Shown here in pieces: positions 44,232-55,207 of a stretch of 64,000 nucleotides of DNA (positions within the stretch are counted from its first letter, which is position 1; each line of letters begins with the position of its first letter). This DNA comes from Polytrichum commune (taxonomy: Eukaryota; Streptophyta; Polytrichopsida; Polytrichales; Polytrichaceae). The translations under genes were made by a program, and so were the position numbers. The stretch spans positions 2,976,001-3,040,000 of the forward strand of contig OX485803.1 in the NCBI GenBank assembly GCA_950295325.1. Direction: 5' to 3'. The notes below the pieces were generated by a model. It had not been told where the DNA came from. It saw only the letters and a program-made list of their open reading frames with translations, and ran no database searches.

Positions 44232-45931
44232 CGCTTGCTAAATAAAGGCGCATGCTTGGCCCATCACGAGCACTACTACTTGCTTCCCCATGAAAATATT
44301 ATCTTCCCCCTTGGGAACCAAATGGGATGATTCATTTCCTAGGAATCTCCACTATGGCGTTTTCGGCTATTTGGGTTGGGCACTACTTATTGAGCACAAT
44401 ATAATCTATATCCATGTAAGTTCTACAATTTTACAAAGTTAAGTAGGTAGATGGTAGTCCCAATTGTATGACACTTGTTTAATTAAGCATTCTCATTGAG
44501 CCCTCTTTTTTCCCTATCAACTCATCAAACACATGAGTCAACCTTATACTTCACATGGTTGGTAGTGAATTTTGTAAGATAAATCTGATGTTGTTTTCAT
44601 TATTTACCATGGAAGAGCAACAATGCAATTGCATATTGACATACTACAAGCATATGAACCATGAGCAATTGTCCAACGTCATCGGAAATTTGTCCTATGT
44701 TTTTGGAAAATCTGCAAATTTATTACATTGATAGATTAGCATCGTCCTTTCACCAACTTAGGACAATTGCCCATGATTCCTATGATGGTAGTGTCATTAA
44801 ATTAAATTCCAAACATTTGATGCAAACATATCTATCTATCTATACATACATACATAAAATACTCGTGTACTATCGTAACTTGTCAGTTGAGGTAATCAAG
44901 CTTATAAGGGTTATTTCCATTGTTTGAGATTTTGTAGGGTTTTTAAAACATATAAGTTGATTCAAATGAGGAACAAAAGTGTTGAGAATATAATTTATGG
45001 AGTCAAGGTGAATTCTCATAGCATTGCTTGTAAGTTTCCTTGAACATTTTTCCTTCATATATATATAATTTAGAATTGAACATGTACACATGTATTAAAA
45101 ATCATTCATGATCACACTATATATTTGATTTGATGTGACCACGCTATTCATCATCGATTGAAGACATGGAGGGTGTGTGGTCATGGGCAAACCGCATCCA
45201 AGCCATCCATTCACAAAGCCCCATTCTACGGTCTCGAAACTGCTCGGGTAGTCCGAAAAAAACTTCCAACATATGAGAAATCAATGTTTGCAAGATGAAG
45301 GGGTTGCTTGTTCATCCCATCGTATGAGAGCATTTGTGTGGCATTTTAAAGGTTTCCATAGGGTTCCTTATTCCCCTCATACAAATGGTTAAATTTCATT
45401 TCATCTCGTTGTCAGTCATCAAAAAGGGGCTTGGAGTTGATGGCTAATACCCTTGATTCTACCTTTCAGAAGGAAGAGGTAGGAGTTTGACCCTCCCCCC
45501 CCCCCCCCTCCACCCGTTGGCATCATCTCCTCCGCAAGTCCTTTTAATGAAGGACTTAGTTTGAAAATTTTCATCCAAGATTCGTGAGTGGATAAAGGTG
45601 GAGACTTCATCCAACGTGAAGTTTTTCAAGCTCTACCCGAGGGGAAGAGAAGCGAGAAGAGGCAACTGAAGAGCCTCTAGATTTGTCAGATCATAATCGA
45701 CAATCGAGATATTCTTGGCCCCCAACCACACGGGAGACATTCACAACACCTTAGTGACGCGGGGATCGTACAGGTGCCCATGAATAAGTCTTGTGTAATC
45801 CACACTAATCTAAATGAGATACATGGGATAGTGTTTGAATAAGACATGTCTACCTTAACTTTCTGGCAACTCAGTTTTTCCTGCAATGGAAAAAACACAT
45901 GGAACAACACACACAACAGACTCCTAACCAG
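44232..45931. other. No gene; C14 run
   Basis: C14 at 45495-45508. A (TCTA/CATA)n stretch lies near 44829-44857. No coding or RNA gene signal was seen. Confidence 0.5.
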
Positions 45932-46453
45932 TGCTCAGGAAGAACCGGCGGTTAGTTACAGATGAACTGGCTGAGTTTGAGAAATAAGCAGTTGAAGTTG
46001 GAGACTCACTTAGCGATCATTTTGAGAAATCTATAGTCGAATATACCCCAAATGAACGAAAGCCAAACCGGAAGATGCCAACATGTAACCGGCTATATTT
46101 AGAATCACTACACTAAATATGAAATTTAGTGTTTGATACACTAAATACGAACGCATACACTAAATATCACTAACCCTATGAAAGTAAGTAACATTAAATG
46201 TAAAGTCAAACACTAAATATCAACTATGGTAATATGTGGAAGTTACATGTTTGAATTTAGTGTTAGTAATGATATAAAAAAAACAACAACAACGATAAAA
46301 GAAGGATTTCAAAACATCTTCTAGCATATCTTCTAACACTAATTGTCAAGGAATTGAGAATTAGTGTTGAGCATGGTAGGGTAGTAACAACATTAAATAT
46401 AAGCAAACACTAAATATCATATTTTGTGTAACTAGGATCTTGACTTACTCTAT
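45932..46453 (-). mobile_element. MITE family D, copy 5, interrupted by a smaller MITE
   Basis: 45932-46110 follows copy 3 (31451-31649), including AGAACCGGCGGTTAGTT and GCCAACATGTAACCGG. After TTTAGAATCACTA it is split by 46111-46430, then resumes with CTAGGATCTTGACT and fades after about 46453. Confidence 0.75.
46111..46430. mobile_element. MITE family C inserted in MITE D
   Basis: About 320 bp. The left end CACTAAATATGAAATTTAGT and the right end, reverse complemented (after TA), CACAAAATATGATATTTAGT form the inverted repeat. ACTA lies on both sides (46107-46110, 46431-46434), or 6 bp with one mismatch (TCACTA/TAACTA). Copy D3 retains the empty site. The interior has AATTAGTGTTGAGCATGG, which recurs inverted at 47996-48107. 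The superfamily is uncertain. Confidence 0.8.
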
Positions 46454-46577
46454 GTAAGGTAGGAAATACCAACCCGTTAACCACTCTCTAGCTCTGCACT
46501 AGATCACCATCATAATGGTGAAGTGCCAATCTAAAACCGATCATGGCTCGGCAACAACTTCAATACGTGTACACTTA

Positions 46578-46800
46578 GGGCATCGCCAGTGGATCTAGGT
46601 AAAGCTCACTGCAAACCAAAACCTATCTTTTGACTGACCTAAAATTAGAAACTGAAATTACCATCATTAGAAGCACACCTAAATGAACGTGAGATATTTC
46701 TCAAGAAAAAAGAATTGTAAAAATTTGACGTAGGTGAAATCCCTCATTGAAAACACCACATTTTCAAAATTTAGAGGGAGTGCACCAAATCTTGCTTAAA
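46578..46800 (+). mobile_element. MITE family L, copy 1 (partial or with altered ends)
   Basis: From about 46600 to 46797 it is almost identical to 58024-58223 (one difference seen: AAATGAACG versus AAATAAACG). Its first 20 bp (GGGCATCGCCAGTGGATCTA) differ from the twin's start, and the right half with the hairpin is missing. The left flank is TTA. Confidence 0.7.
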
Positions 46801-47576
46801 ATCTTTGCTTAGTGTAGCCAGTGGGAGTCAAGTGTTAACGTACTCATGAGGTAACCAATTCAGACGATGTTCTGTATGGAAATGCGGATTACCGTGTTCA
46901 ATGTAGGGAGAATCTAGTGAACGAGGAGGGGGTTGGACAACTTTCCACTTTGAAAAAGTGTAGCATTTCTTGTATAGGGCAGAAAAATACGAAACAACTT
47001 GCATTCTTCATGATTCCTTCTCGTCTATCTTGGGAAATCATCTCACGATTGTCAGACCAGATCTTCACTACAGATCACCTTATTCTCACGGGATATGGTA
47101 TTTCTACCTTACATGCTCGAAAACCTTCCCCGGGCAGTGCTGGTGACTCCAACCCCATGGAATTACTTAACCTCCTCCTTTCCTCCATTCCACCACCATG
47201 ACCGTGAAAGTAAGTGAAGTGCGAAGGAAGTGAAGGTGTATATATATATGTATGTATGTCTCGTGATTGACGATGCATGCTGTCTATCCTTTTGCCGTTG
47301 CATGCTGGCAAAACGGTTTCACAGCAGGAACATCACGGGAATGGTCCTTTTGGGGGAAGCCAGATTCTGGAAATCATGAATTGATGTGCCCTCTCTTTCT
47401 CTTTCCCCCCTTCACCAATCGCCACGCCCGCTCCCTCCAACGCACGCCTGTGTGGGTCCACGCTCAACCACAGCCACTATCTCTCTTTCTCTCTCTAGCA
47501 TAATAACAAGAACAAGGTGCACGGCATTTATATATATATGGACCTTCTAACTTAACGGACTCGAAGGGAACGTAGC
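46801..47576. other. No firm gene
   Basis: A 94-codon + frame at 46917-47201 is unsupported. A (TA)n and GTAT run lies at about 47238-47262, and CT-rich sequence near 47480-47500. Nothing else was recognised. Confidence 0.45.
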
Positions 47577-47579
47577 TTA

Positions 47580-48961
47580 GGGGGCCAGTTTGCACTATGG
47601 ACCATGAAGTCGGACCACGGAAGATGGTCTTTGTCAATGGTCTGACTTCATGGTCCGACTTCAATGGTGCGACTTCATGAAAAATTAGTTTTGAGAGCCT
47701 TGGGTCCCTCACTAGGTGTAAACCAAATATGGGACAAGAAGAACGACCATGCACCTAAAAGTGAAGGTGCTGATTTTTTTTATAACGTGCCCAAAAAGGG
47801 CATTTTTGAGAGAAAGGAAATTCAGGTTTGATCAATTTCTTGTCTTCTCTTGGGCTTCACTTGTCTTCCCTTCTTGTTAAATGTGTCGAAGATGTGGCTT
47901 GCAAAACTTCTCACAACAATTTTTACAAAAAATGAGCGAATTGATTTGTACATGTTTCAATGTGATTTACATGTGACATGTACCTTGTGTTGTCACTACA
48001 CTAAATAGGATATTTAGTGTTTGATTATATTTAATGTTGTTACCACCCTACCTTGCTCAAAACTAAAGTTCAATTCTTTGATAATTAGTGTTAGAAGATT
48101 TCCCATTGCGGTTCTTTTGACCACCATGATCTACAGTCACTAAATGACTACAGATTTAGGCACATAAAGGGTAGATTCATTAAAAATTTATTAAAACAAC
48201 ATTTCTCTGCCATGGGCCCTTGCCTTTTCTTACCAGACCACCTCTCTTGCCTCTCTCACCGCAAAACCCGTTGGACCATGTCATTGCATTTATTAGGCCT
48301 TAAAATTTGTATTTTAGGGACCTTGACCTTCATGGTCCCTTTGACGTTTTTTCCTCAGTGTAAACCGAAGTTGTCCCGGGACAACTTCACCATCCAATTA
48401 GTTGCCTTGCAAAGCCCTGGTCCCACAGGGAGGTCACTCTAAGGCATTTTTGTGCACTACGTGCGGCTAGGGGTTTTTTTTGTTTTGGGGCTATTTACCT
48501 TCAAGGGCTGAATTAAAGCCTCCCTATAATTACTTAAATTTCAAAAATGGCCCATTTGTTTGCACCCTTTGATTACTTATATTGTCCAAGTCACTGCAAT
48601 TTTTTGTACTCCATATTCCTTTTAAGCCATTTTTGGACATATGGAAATCTCAATTATCATCCATCCCCGTGAGTCCTAAACCCATTTACATATCATACTA
48701 AACATACCTTCTAGGATCCTTATCTTTAGCCCCTATATTAATTTTACAAAAAAATAATGGCCCACATTTTATGTCCATCTAACTTATTTATAATGGGATT
48801 GTCTACATTTAATGGCCCCTTCATTATTTGGAATTCCTTTATAATTTTTATTTCAAATGATTTTAATCCTCTCTATATTATGCCGCACGTCGTTTTTAAT
48901 ATGCACTAAGTGATCTACCCGTGCCTGGTCCAACTTCATGGTCCATAGTGTAAACCGGTCC
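47580..48961. mobile_element. 1.4-kb Tourist-like element with TTA duplication
   Basis: The left end GGGGCCAGTTTGCACTATGG pairs with the reverse-complemented right end, GGACCGGTTTACACTATGGA, continuing CCATGAAGT. TTA flanks both sides (47577-47579, 48962-48964). It holds several tandem and inverted ACTTCATGGTCCGAC words (about 47608-47680) and half of a family C element (47996-48107). No transposase remains. Confidence 0.8.
47996..48107. mobile_element. MITE family C half-copy nested in the 1.4-kb element
   Basis: TCACTACACTAAATAGGATA through TAATTAGTGTTAGAAG matches the reverse complement of the right half of 46111-46430. Only one terminus was seen. Confidence 0.65.
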
Positions 48962-48964
48962 TTA

Positions 48965-49189
48965 GAGGCGTCTCTCTCTACTAGACACTTTGATCGCACT
49001 CGATTGAGACCCTTCAAATTAGAGACCCAACCTGGGTGTTTTTTAAGATGTGGAGATGTCTTACTTCTAAATCTTCAACATCTCTTGTGCTTTGAGGGAA
49101 AATGGAAAAAAGGGTGCAAATTAAAAGGATAAACTTTGGGGATTTCCAGTAGTCACTGGTGGGATTAGATTTCGGATCCAGATTTAAGC
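48965..49189. other. No gene; spacer between two Tourist-like elements
   Basis: Short unsupported frames only. Confidence 0.5.
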
Positions 49190-49192
49190 TTA

Positions 49193-49513
49193 GGCCCACT
49201 CTACACTAGGAGTCGAGGCCAAGAGCCAAGGGAAATCTCGTGATCCTATTGGTTGAGAGCTTAAGGCCAACCCGAAGACCTTTAGACTAGGAGTCAAGGC
49301 CAACAATTAATTGAATATTTAAACCTATAAAATGTTGGCCTTGAGATGGTCCCCAAGGCACAAAAGAAATCCTCATGGATTGGGGGGCCAACAAAGGGCC
49401 TTGGGACCAACAAGTACACAAACTTGAGGCCGGCTCGAGCTTCAAAAGAACTCAAAGATTGGTTAAATTGGCCCCAAGATTTCACGGCCTTGACTCCTAG
49501 TGTAAAGCGACCC
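49193..49513. mobile_element. MITE family B-like, TTA duplication
   Basis: 321 bp. The left end GGCCCACTCTACACTAGGAG matches the reverse-complemented right end GGGTCGCTTTACACTAGGAG, followed by TCAAGGCC-type sequence on both. TTA flanks (49190-49192, 49514-49516). Resembles 18031-18568 in terminal logic (GGGCC..CTTTACAC..AGG). Confidence 0.8.
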
Positions 49514-49649
49514 TTATTGTAGGTAGATTCTTATGTATATAACAATTCAGTTGTGTTACGCGTATGGATTGCCATTTGAGATACGTTATGGGATTTGGTC
49601 ACAGTGGTCCATCCTAGGTAGCATGGACGAAAATGCTTGTTTGCGATTT

Positions 49650-50320
49650 TGGCTATGGAATGGGTGACGGGATGTCATGGCAGTATGTGAATTCAATGCA
49701 TCGGACTATATTTGTGGGGTAGGGGGTTGTTGGTGTTTGGCTTTGGTTTCGGGCTCCTATTATCCATGGGATGTCGGGTCTTAATTATGCTTGGCATTGG
49801 CATGGTGTGTGTGCAGGTGCACCTAAGTGACCATTCCGGGATTGTTGAGTTGGGTGGCTTGTTGTCAAACTTCCTTGCATTGATTAGTGTGAAGAATCAA
49901 GCGAATTTGTTTGCGTGTAGTGTTTAGGCAATGAAGTGCATTTCTTTGTTGTGGTGGGATATTCTGAGGCCTTTTATGTGTTGGTCCTCACACGTGGATG
50001 GGAGGTGGGGCCATGTGTCCCTGGCATTGTTGGGGCTTAGGGTGCAATTGGGGTTTGGGTGGATAAGGGGGCCATAAGATATTTTTCTATGTTTTCCCAT
50101 GGATTGGGCGTATTGAAATCTAAGGGTTTGCATGATTTGGGTGTCTAACATGCCCGTGGCCTTCCAGAAGTGATTGGAGAATTAATGGTTTATTTGGTCA
50201 TTTGATAGTCATTTGTCAACATATGGGAATTTGTTTTTGGTTGCGATGGATACTCATTCATGATTTTTTTTTAGTTTATGAATGTATGGAGGTTGCAAAT
50301 GGTTCCATCGATATTTCATC
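49650..50320 (-). pseudogene. Decayed LINE ORF2 C-terminal copy
   Basis: Minus-strand 50151-49924 translates to LDTQIMQTLRFQYAQSMGKH then NPNCTLSPNNARDTWPHL and KGLRISHHNK, aligning with the 38602-40060 copy. The second Cys of the knuckle is Ser here. The frame breaks outside this stretch. No flanking duplication was identified. Confidence 0.75.
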
Positions 50321-50425
50321 CATAGTAGAAAACCCTAATGGGGTCTCATTTCCACCCCATCTCTCTCATGTGTTGTGTGGCAAACAAGGGTGTGTGAGCT
50401 CATAAGGGTGTGCAAGTTTTGAGTG

Positions 50426-50500
50426 TGGCGTGGTGGTGTGGTGATGTGGTGATGTGGTTATGCAAGTGGCATGGTGGCATGGTGGCATGGTGGCATGGTT
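50426..50500 (+). repeat. GGCATGGT / GTGATGTG short tandem repeat
   Basis: GGCATGGT units and GGTGATGT units in a row, G/T-rich on the + strand. Confidence 0.8.
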
Positions 50501-51590
50501 AGGATGTGAGTACCTCTCTTTGTTTCCTTTGAAATGCTTTGAAGATTGCTTGTGGAATGTATGAATTTAGGGTTCATGAACTTGTTGTATGAGGAGGAAG
50601 TGTAACTCTTGGGTCTATACTCCTAGATCTATAATGTGTGATTAGGTACATGTGTAGCTCCGTGATCTATACTCTTGTCTTCCTGCGATTTAGTCAGAGT
50701 GGTGTGAAGTAAGTTCCCATTCCATCTCATTCAGAAGGAGAGAAAGAACTTCTTCACTGCCAGAAAGAGAACAATTTGGACTCAATGAGCATCATGCCTT
50801 ACCCTTTGTAGCAATTTGCACTTGGTAGCATTGATGTTTTAAAGTTTTTATGGTTTGGATATGCTTTATGTTTTGGATATGTTTCAAAGTTTTTATGTAG
50901 TCTAATTTAGTGATTAAGTTTTTGTGAGAGTCAATATGTAAACGAGGATATTTTTTAGCATAATTTGTCAAAACTTGGTGTTTCCAAAACCAAATTGGTC
51001 ATTTTCCAAACTCAATGCTTTCAAACTCAACGCTACAGATCAATAGCTTCAAAACATCAATGCCACCAAATGCAAAATACCAAATAGCATTGATGTTATT
51101 TCACAAGATCAGTAAATTTCTTGAAGTTTTGAACTCCATCCGGATATTTCTCGGACTCAACAATTCACCTGTAAGTAGTAGTCGGTTCTCCCCTTTCATT
51201 GGAGCCAATCATGTGTGTTGTTTGTTGAAGATGAATCTCTCTTCCCAATCGGGAAGATGATGATCACTTCAAAGTTCTCTCATATTGTTTGGTGTTCAAT
51301 CTATGTGAAAGTAGTATGGTAAAGATGTACCAATGTTGCAAAAGTCTTGTTGCTTGCTAATTAGTTTTAGTAGTTGTTGGAGATGCCAAAGTCTTCTTGC
51401 TAAAGAAAAACCCCAAAAAGGGCCCTAGAGTGCTTTTTGATGTCTAAGTGATGGCATGTCTCTATAATTAAAAGTGGTAATGATCTACAAGAATTGTAAT
51501 GCACTCTAGTCGGCCACACCTTCCAGTGTAAGTAATGACTTGTTGCAAAGCTAGAGTGAAACAAGTAGAATGTTGAGGTCCCCTTCAACC
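50501..51590. other. No gene; old MITE D remnant 51060-51205
   Basis: About 51060-51205 keeps the right half of family D (TTTCTCGGACTCAACAATTC, GTCGGTTCTCCCC). The remainder is AT-rich and featureless. Confidence 0.45.
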
Positions 51591-52680
51591 CTCATCCTTA
51601 GACGGTGTAGCTTGCTACTAACCGGTTACATGAAGATCACCCCTATCGGAATCAGACTTCACATAATTCCAATATCCTTGAAGGTAGATATATGCATGAT
51701 TAATCACTATGGGTAATTTCCTTGTTTAATAATTTTAGGATTCTTCTCATAAGTATTTTGAACATGATTCCAAATGTCCTTCGTTATTTAATCAAATCCA
51801 ATCTACCTAGTTGATAGGATGTTCCTCAATGAAGTGATATATTCTAAGTTGTGTTCAAGTATGAAGGGATGAGGGATTTGGACCACTTGACGGTTCAAAA
51901 CGATGTCCCTTCATCTTGGAATTTCTTTCCCTCACATCGATTGGATCTCCTACAATGTCCTTAGGGTATGCTTGATTGAATTACAATCTAATCCTTCTTG
52001 AGTGCTAACTTTGGTAAGTAAACCCAAACTTTAACCACTTTGATTTTAAGTGTTTGGTTCAGTTTATGTACCATGCTTTAATTAATAAATTTTAATTTGG
52101 ACAAGTACTCAAGTCACATGTGTGTAGTCCATGTGTCAAATCTAAGTTCTAAATGCATAAAGTTTCCAATTAATCCACGTGTCCTAAGTGTTTTTTTATC
52201 CAAAACTTTAACTCTTTGGGTTTCAAGCATTTGAGTGACTCTAAGTACCCGACTCCATATTGTTCTAATTAACCTAAGTTATGGGTCTTCCGGATCTTAC
52301 GTACAAGTAACTCCAATTTTCAAGTTTCCATGTGTATTAAATGTCTAAGTATCTCAAGTAACCTTTTTACATATTTTCCAGTTTCTAAGTGATTTCTAAG
52401 CATTAAATGAAAGTCTTCGAGCCTTTGAAGTTATAAGTAATTTCTTTGAGAAAGACTCAATTGGAGCTTCTGGATTTCTAAGTAAAATTTTGAGTATACA
52501 TGTGTCAAGTTCCAAGTGTCATTCTATGTATCCAATTATAATTCCCAAGTCCAAAGTAGTTTCCCATCTATATCAAGACTTTGGTGACACTTCATGTAAA
52601 CTGTTCAAGGCCAAATGAAGTGTATTAAGGCCCTGAATTTGGCCTTCTTACAAAGTGTTTGACATCTAGTAGGTATTTGA
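51591..52680. repeat. Old repeat, possible inverted partner of 2160-3640
   Basis: The left edge matches the complement of 3592-3637 (CATCCTTAGACGGTGTA, TACTAACCGG) and the right edge carries GGCCAAATGAAGTGT. The interior is rich in TTAAGTGTCTAAGT-type words and resembles the other copy only loosely. Confidence 0.35.
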
Positions 52681-54765
52681 CCTCTCTTTAAAGTGTAAAC
52701 TCCTTGAGTCCAAACTTTTGCTCTCAACCAATAAGGTCGCTAGGTTTTGGGGTTTCTTTGCTCTTGGAGACTTGGACCCGAGTGTAAACCCTAAACCCAC
52801 CCTAAGTACATAATATCAAATTATCAGCGACACTACACACTGGAAACACAATATGGCTCTGCAACTTCTGGATTAATGACATCATAATTTGTTGGTGCAT
52901 GGCCTATTGTGATATGAAGGCAACGTACAATTTAATCAGAGGTAAAGAACCACTATCAATGAAAGGGGTCAATGTAAGTACCAAAAAACTCCTCGTTGAT
53001 TCAGTCAAGTGCCAATAGGTCACATTATTCTTATTCTCATTCAATGTCTTCTCGGAGGCTTATTTATGGGCAACAAATAATGATCACATGCATCATCACC
53101 TCTCATAGCGTTATTAAGCTAAGTGGCCAGGTTGGGTGGGGCCAGGAACATGTCATGTAGGGTGCTAGAATTATACATTACAGATGCTTGTTAATAAGTA
53201 AATTCCAACCTGAAAAACAAGTGAGATTTGGGTGAAGCACTGTCACTAAATATTATTAGAATGGAACACTTGATAATAATTGAATTAAGGTTTAGTTCCT
53301 TTTAAGTATCTGCATTCGTGGGCCTTATGTGATCACTCTTCTTCATTCGACACCTATGCATGGGTGGTAAATTGGTAATCCCATATGGCAACGCTTGTAG
53401 GTAAGAACATACACCAAAAACACAGTGACACTGTGAGATTGAAGTATGTGCTCGAAACAAAACATACCATCGACTTCACAAATTGAGATTCATCGCTCTT
53501 TTATGACGAGTGTCTGTATCGTGAAACGGTTTTGATGTATACGGTGATCTCCCTCCAAAGAAAACCTCATACACCTTACGAAGCTCTCTACCAGATTTCT
53601 CATTACCCCTTCTTAAGAATCACAATGCCATGATTCAAATAGCATTCTTTGAAACAAGGGAAACCTTCCTTAGGTCAAAGAAAATCGCATTATCCTACAA
53701 GTTGACATTTTACCCAAATGAGGATATGCAAATTTTATTATGCTCAAAACACTATGTCCCATCTTACCTAATAATCAAATTGCCCAATGATGTATGCACA
53801 CGACATTGGCAACTTTATACCCATCTAAGTTTCTTACAAATGATATGCTTTGGGGAAGTTGTTTGTTCTTACTGTGTGTTGTATCACCTACAATTACATC
53901 ATAGCTAATGGGAAAACAGAATTCTAGTACCACAAATCTAGTACTTATGGGCATGCCCATAAGTGGCAGAATCCTAGTACTTAAATCTATCCAAAGCTCC
54001 CACATACAAATTATCCTTTGTGGAAGAGCACGAGACTTGTCATATACCACTCAAATATAAGTGCTCAAAGTGATCACACAAGCTTCAAATACCTTGTCTA
54101 TTGTATTTCGAAGTTGGCTTATAACACATGAAAATCAATACCCAATGTTGCGTCTCCTTCGAGAGCTGATCGAATTCTCTTTCATCTTTTGAGCTTCAAT
54201 CATTATTGCAGAAAGTGGGACTTTCTGCATCCAAGTGTACCTCTCATCCATCCAACACAAAAAGTTGTCCTTATAAGTTTGTGGCCGAGTCATCTCAAAT
54301 GACGTGGACTAAACTACTTTAGGAACTATAAAATCGATTCCAAAGTCAATAGTCTAAGAACTAGTAAATATAATATATGGGTTGCATACTACTTCAAATT
54401 ATTTTACGTATATTAAAGGGAAGAGCACTTCTCAAGTGCATTATAATTTGCAAGGGTTTCGAAGGTGAAGATGGCAACCCATGTCTCCAAGGTCCCTACG
54501 AACAAGAATACATAGAGGACTCCCTTCCCGTTCATGAAAACCTAGCAAGCTTCTCGTAACGGATGTCCCGCCAAGGGGGTGGGAGTAAGGTGAGGCCTTG
54601 TGTGAGGTGGATGTTGATTGTGCCCGAGAGAGACCTTGAAAAACAAACACTACAACAAGAAAAGGGGGGGGGTGGCTTGCACAACCGTTTAATAAGAAAG
54701 AGAATCGCTTGTATTAGAAGCATAGTTGCAAGTTGGCAAGTAGGCCCTCCTTGCTTCCTCTTTTA
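52681..54765. other. No gene; weak family H trace near 53325-53470
   Basis: Short open frames on both strands (for example 53630-53908 + and 53775-54050 -) overlap and lack motifs. TTATGTGATCACTCTTCTTC and GACACCTATGCATGGG weakly recall family H. Confidence 0.45.
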
Positions 54766-54769
54766 CTAA

Positions 54770-55206
54770 GGGCTCGAGCCAAGGGCCGTGACCATGAATT
54801 GTGAGAGCCCAAAAGAAAGTATCAAAAGGCCGTCTCAAGACATTTCCAAAATCACGAAATGTGGTCATGGGTCCTCAAGTGTAGTTGGAAGTCATATGTG
54901 ACCAGACCCTCAACCAAATGCTATTTCATTGAATTTCTATTCATGCGGGATCCTTACACATGATAAAATAGAATAAATCAACGGTTGTGAGATTTCATAG
55001 TGCCATGGTCTCACGGTTTTGTGTTAGGCCTACCTCTAGGAGGTGGTTTTTTTAAATAATCCAAGTGACCATGAAACATGATCCATTTGATGCCTTGTAG
55101 GGATCCATGTAGGTTTTACATCCATCTTGCATTCACTTACTCAGTTGGTCCCTCAAGTGTAGTGCGAAGCGAACTTGGACCGGTTCCACCTTTTCCACGA
55201 ATGAGA
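54770..55206 (+). mobile_element. MITE family A, copy 3, right end lost
   Basis: It starts after TAA (54767-54769) with GGGCTCGAGCC, i.e. lacking about 10 bp of the terminus, and follows copy 2 to TTTTCCACGAATGAG. There it stops, where the foldback element begins. The missing right end is not found beyond 57402. Confidence 0.8.
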
Positions 55207-55207
55207 G

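Noticed and set aside
46111-46430. CACTA-superfamily assignment
   Set aside because: The end starts CACTA by chance with the flank; the empty site shows the duplication is not a simple 3-bp CACTA type and no transposase is present.
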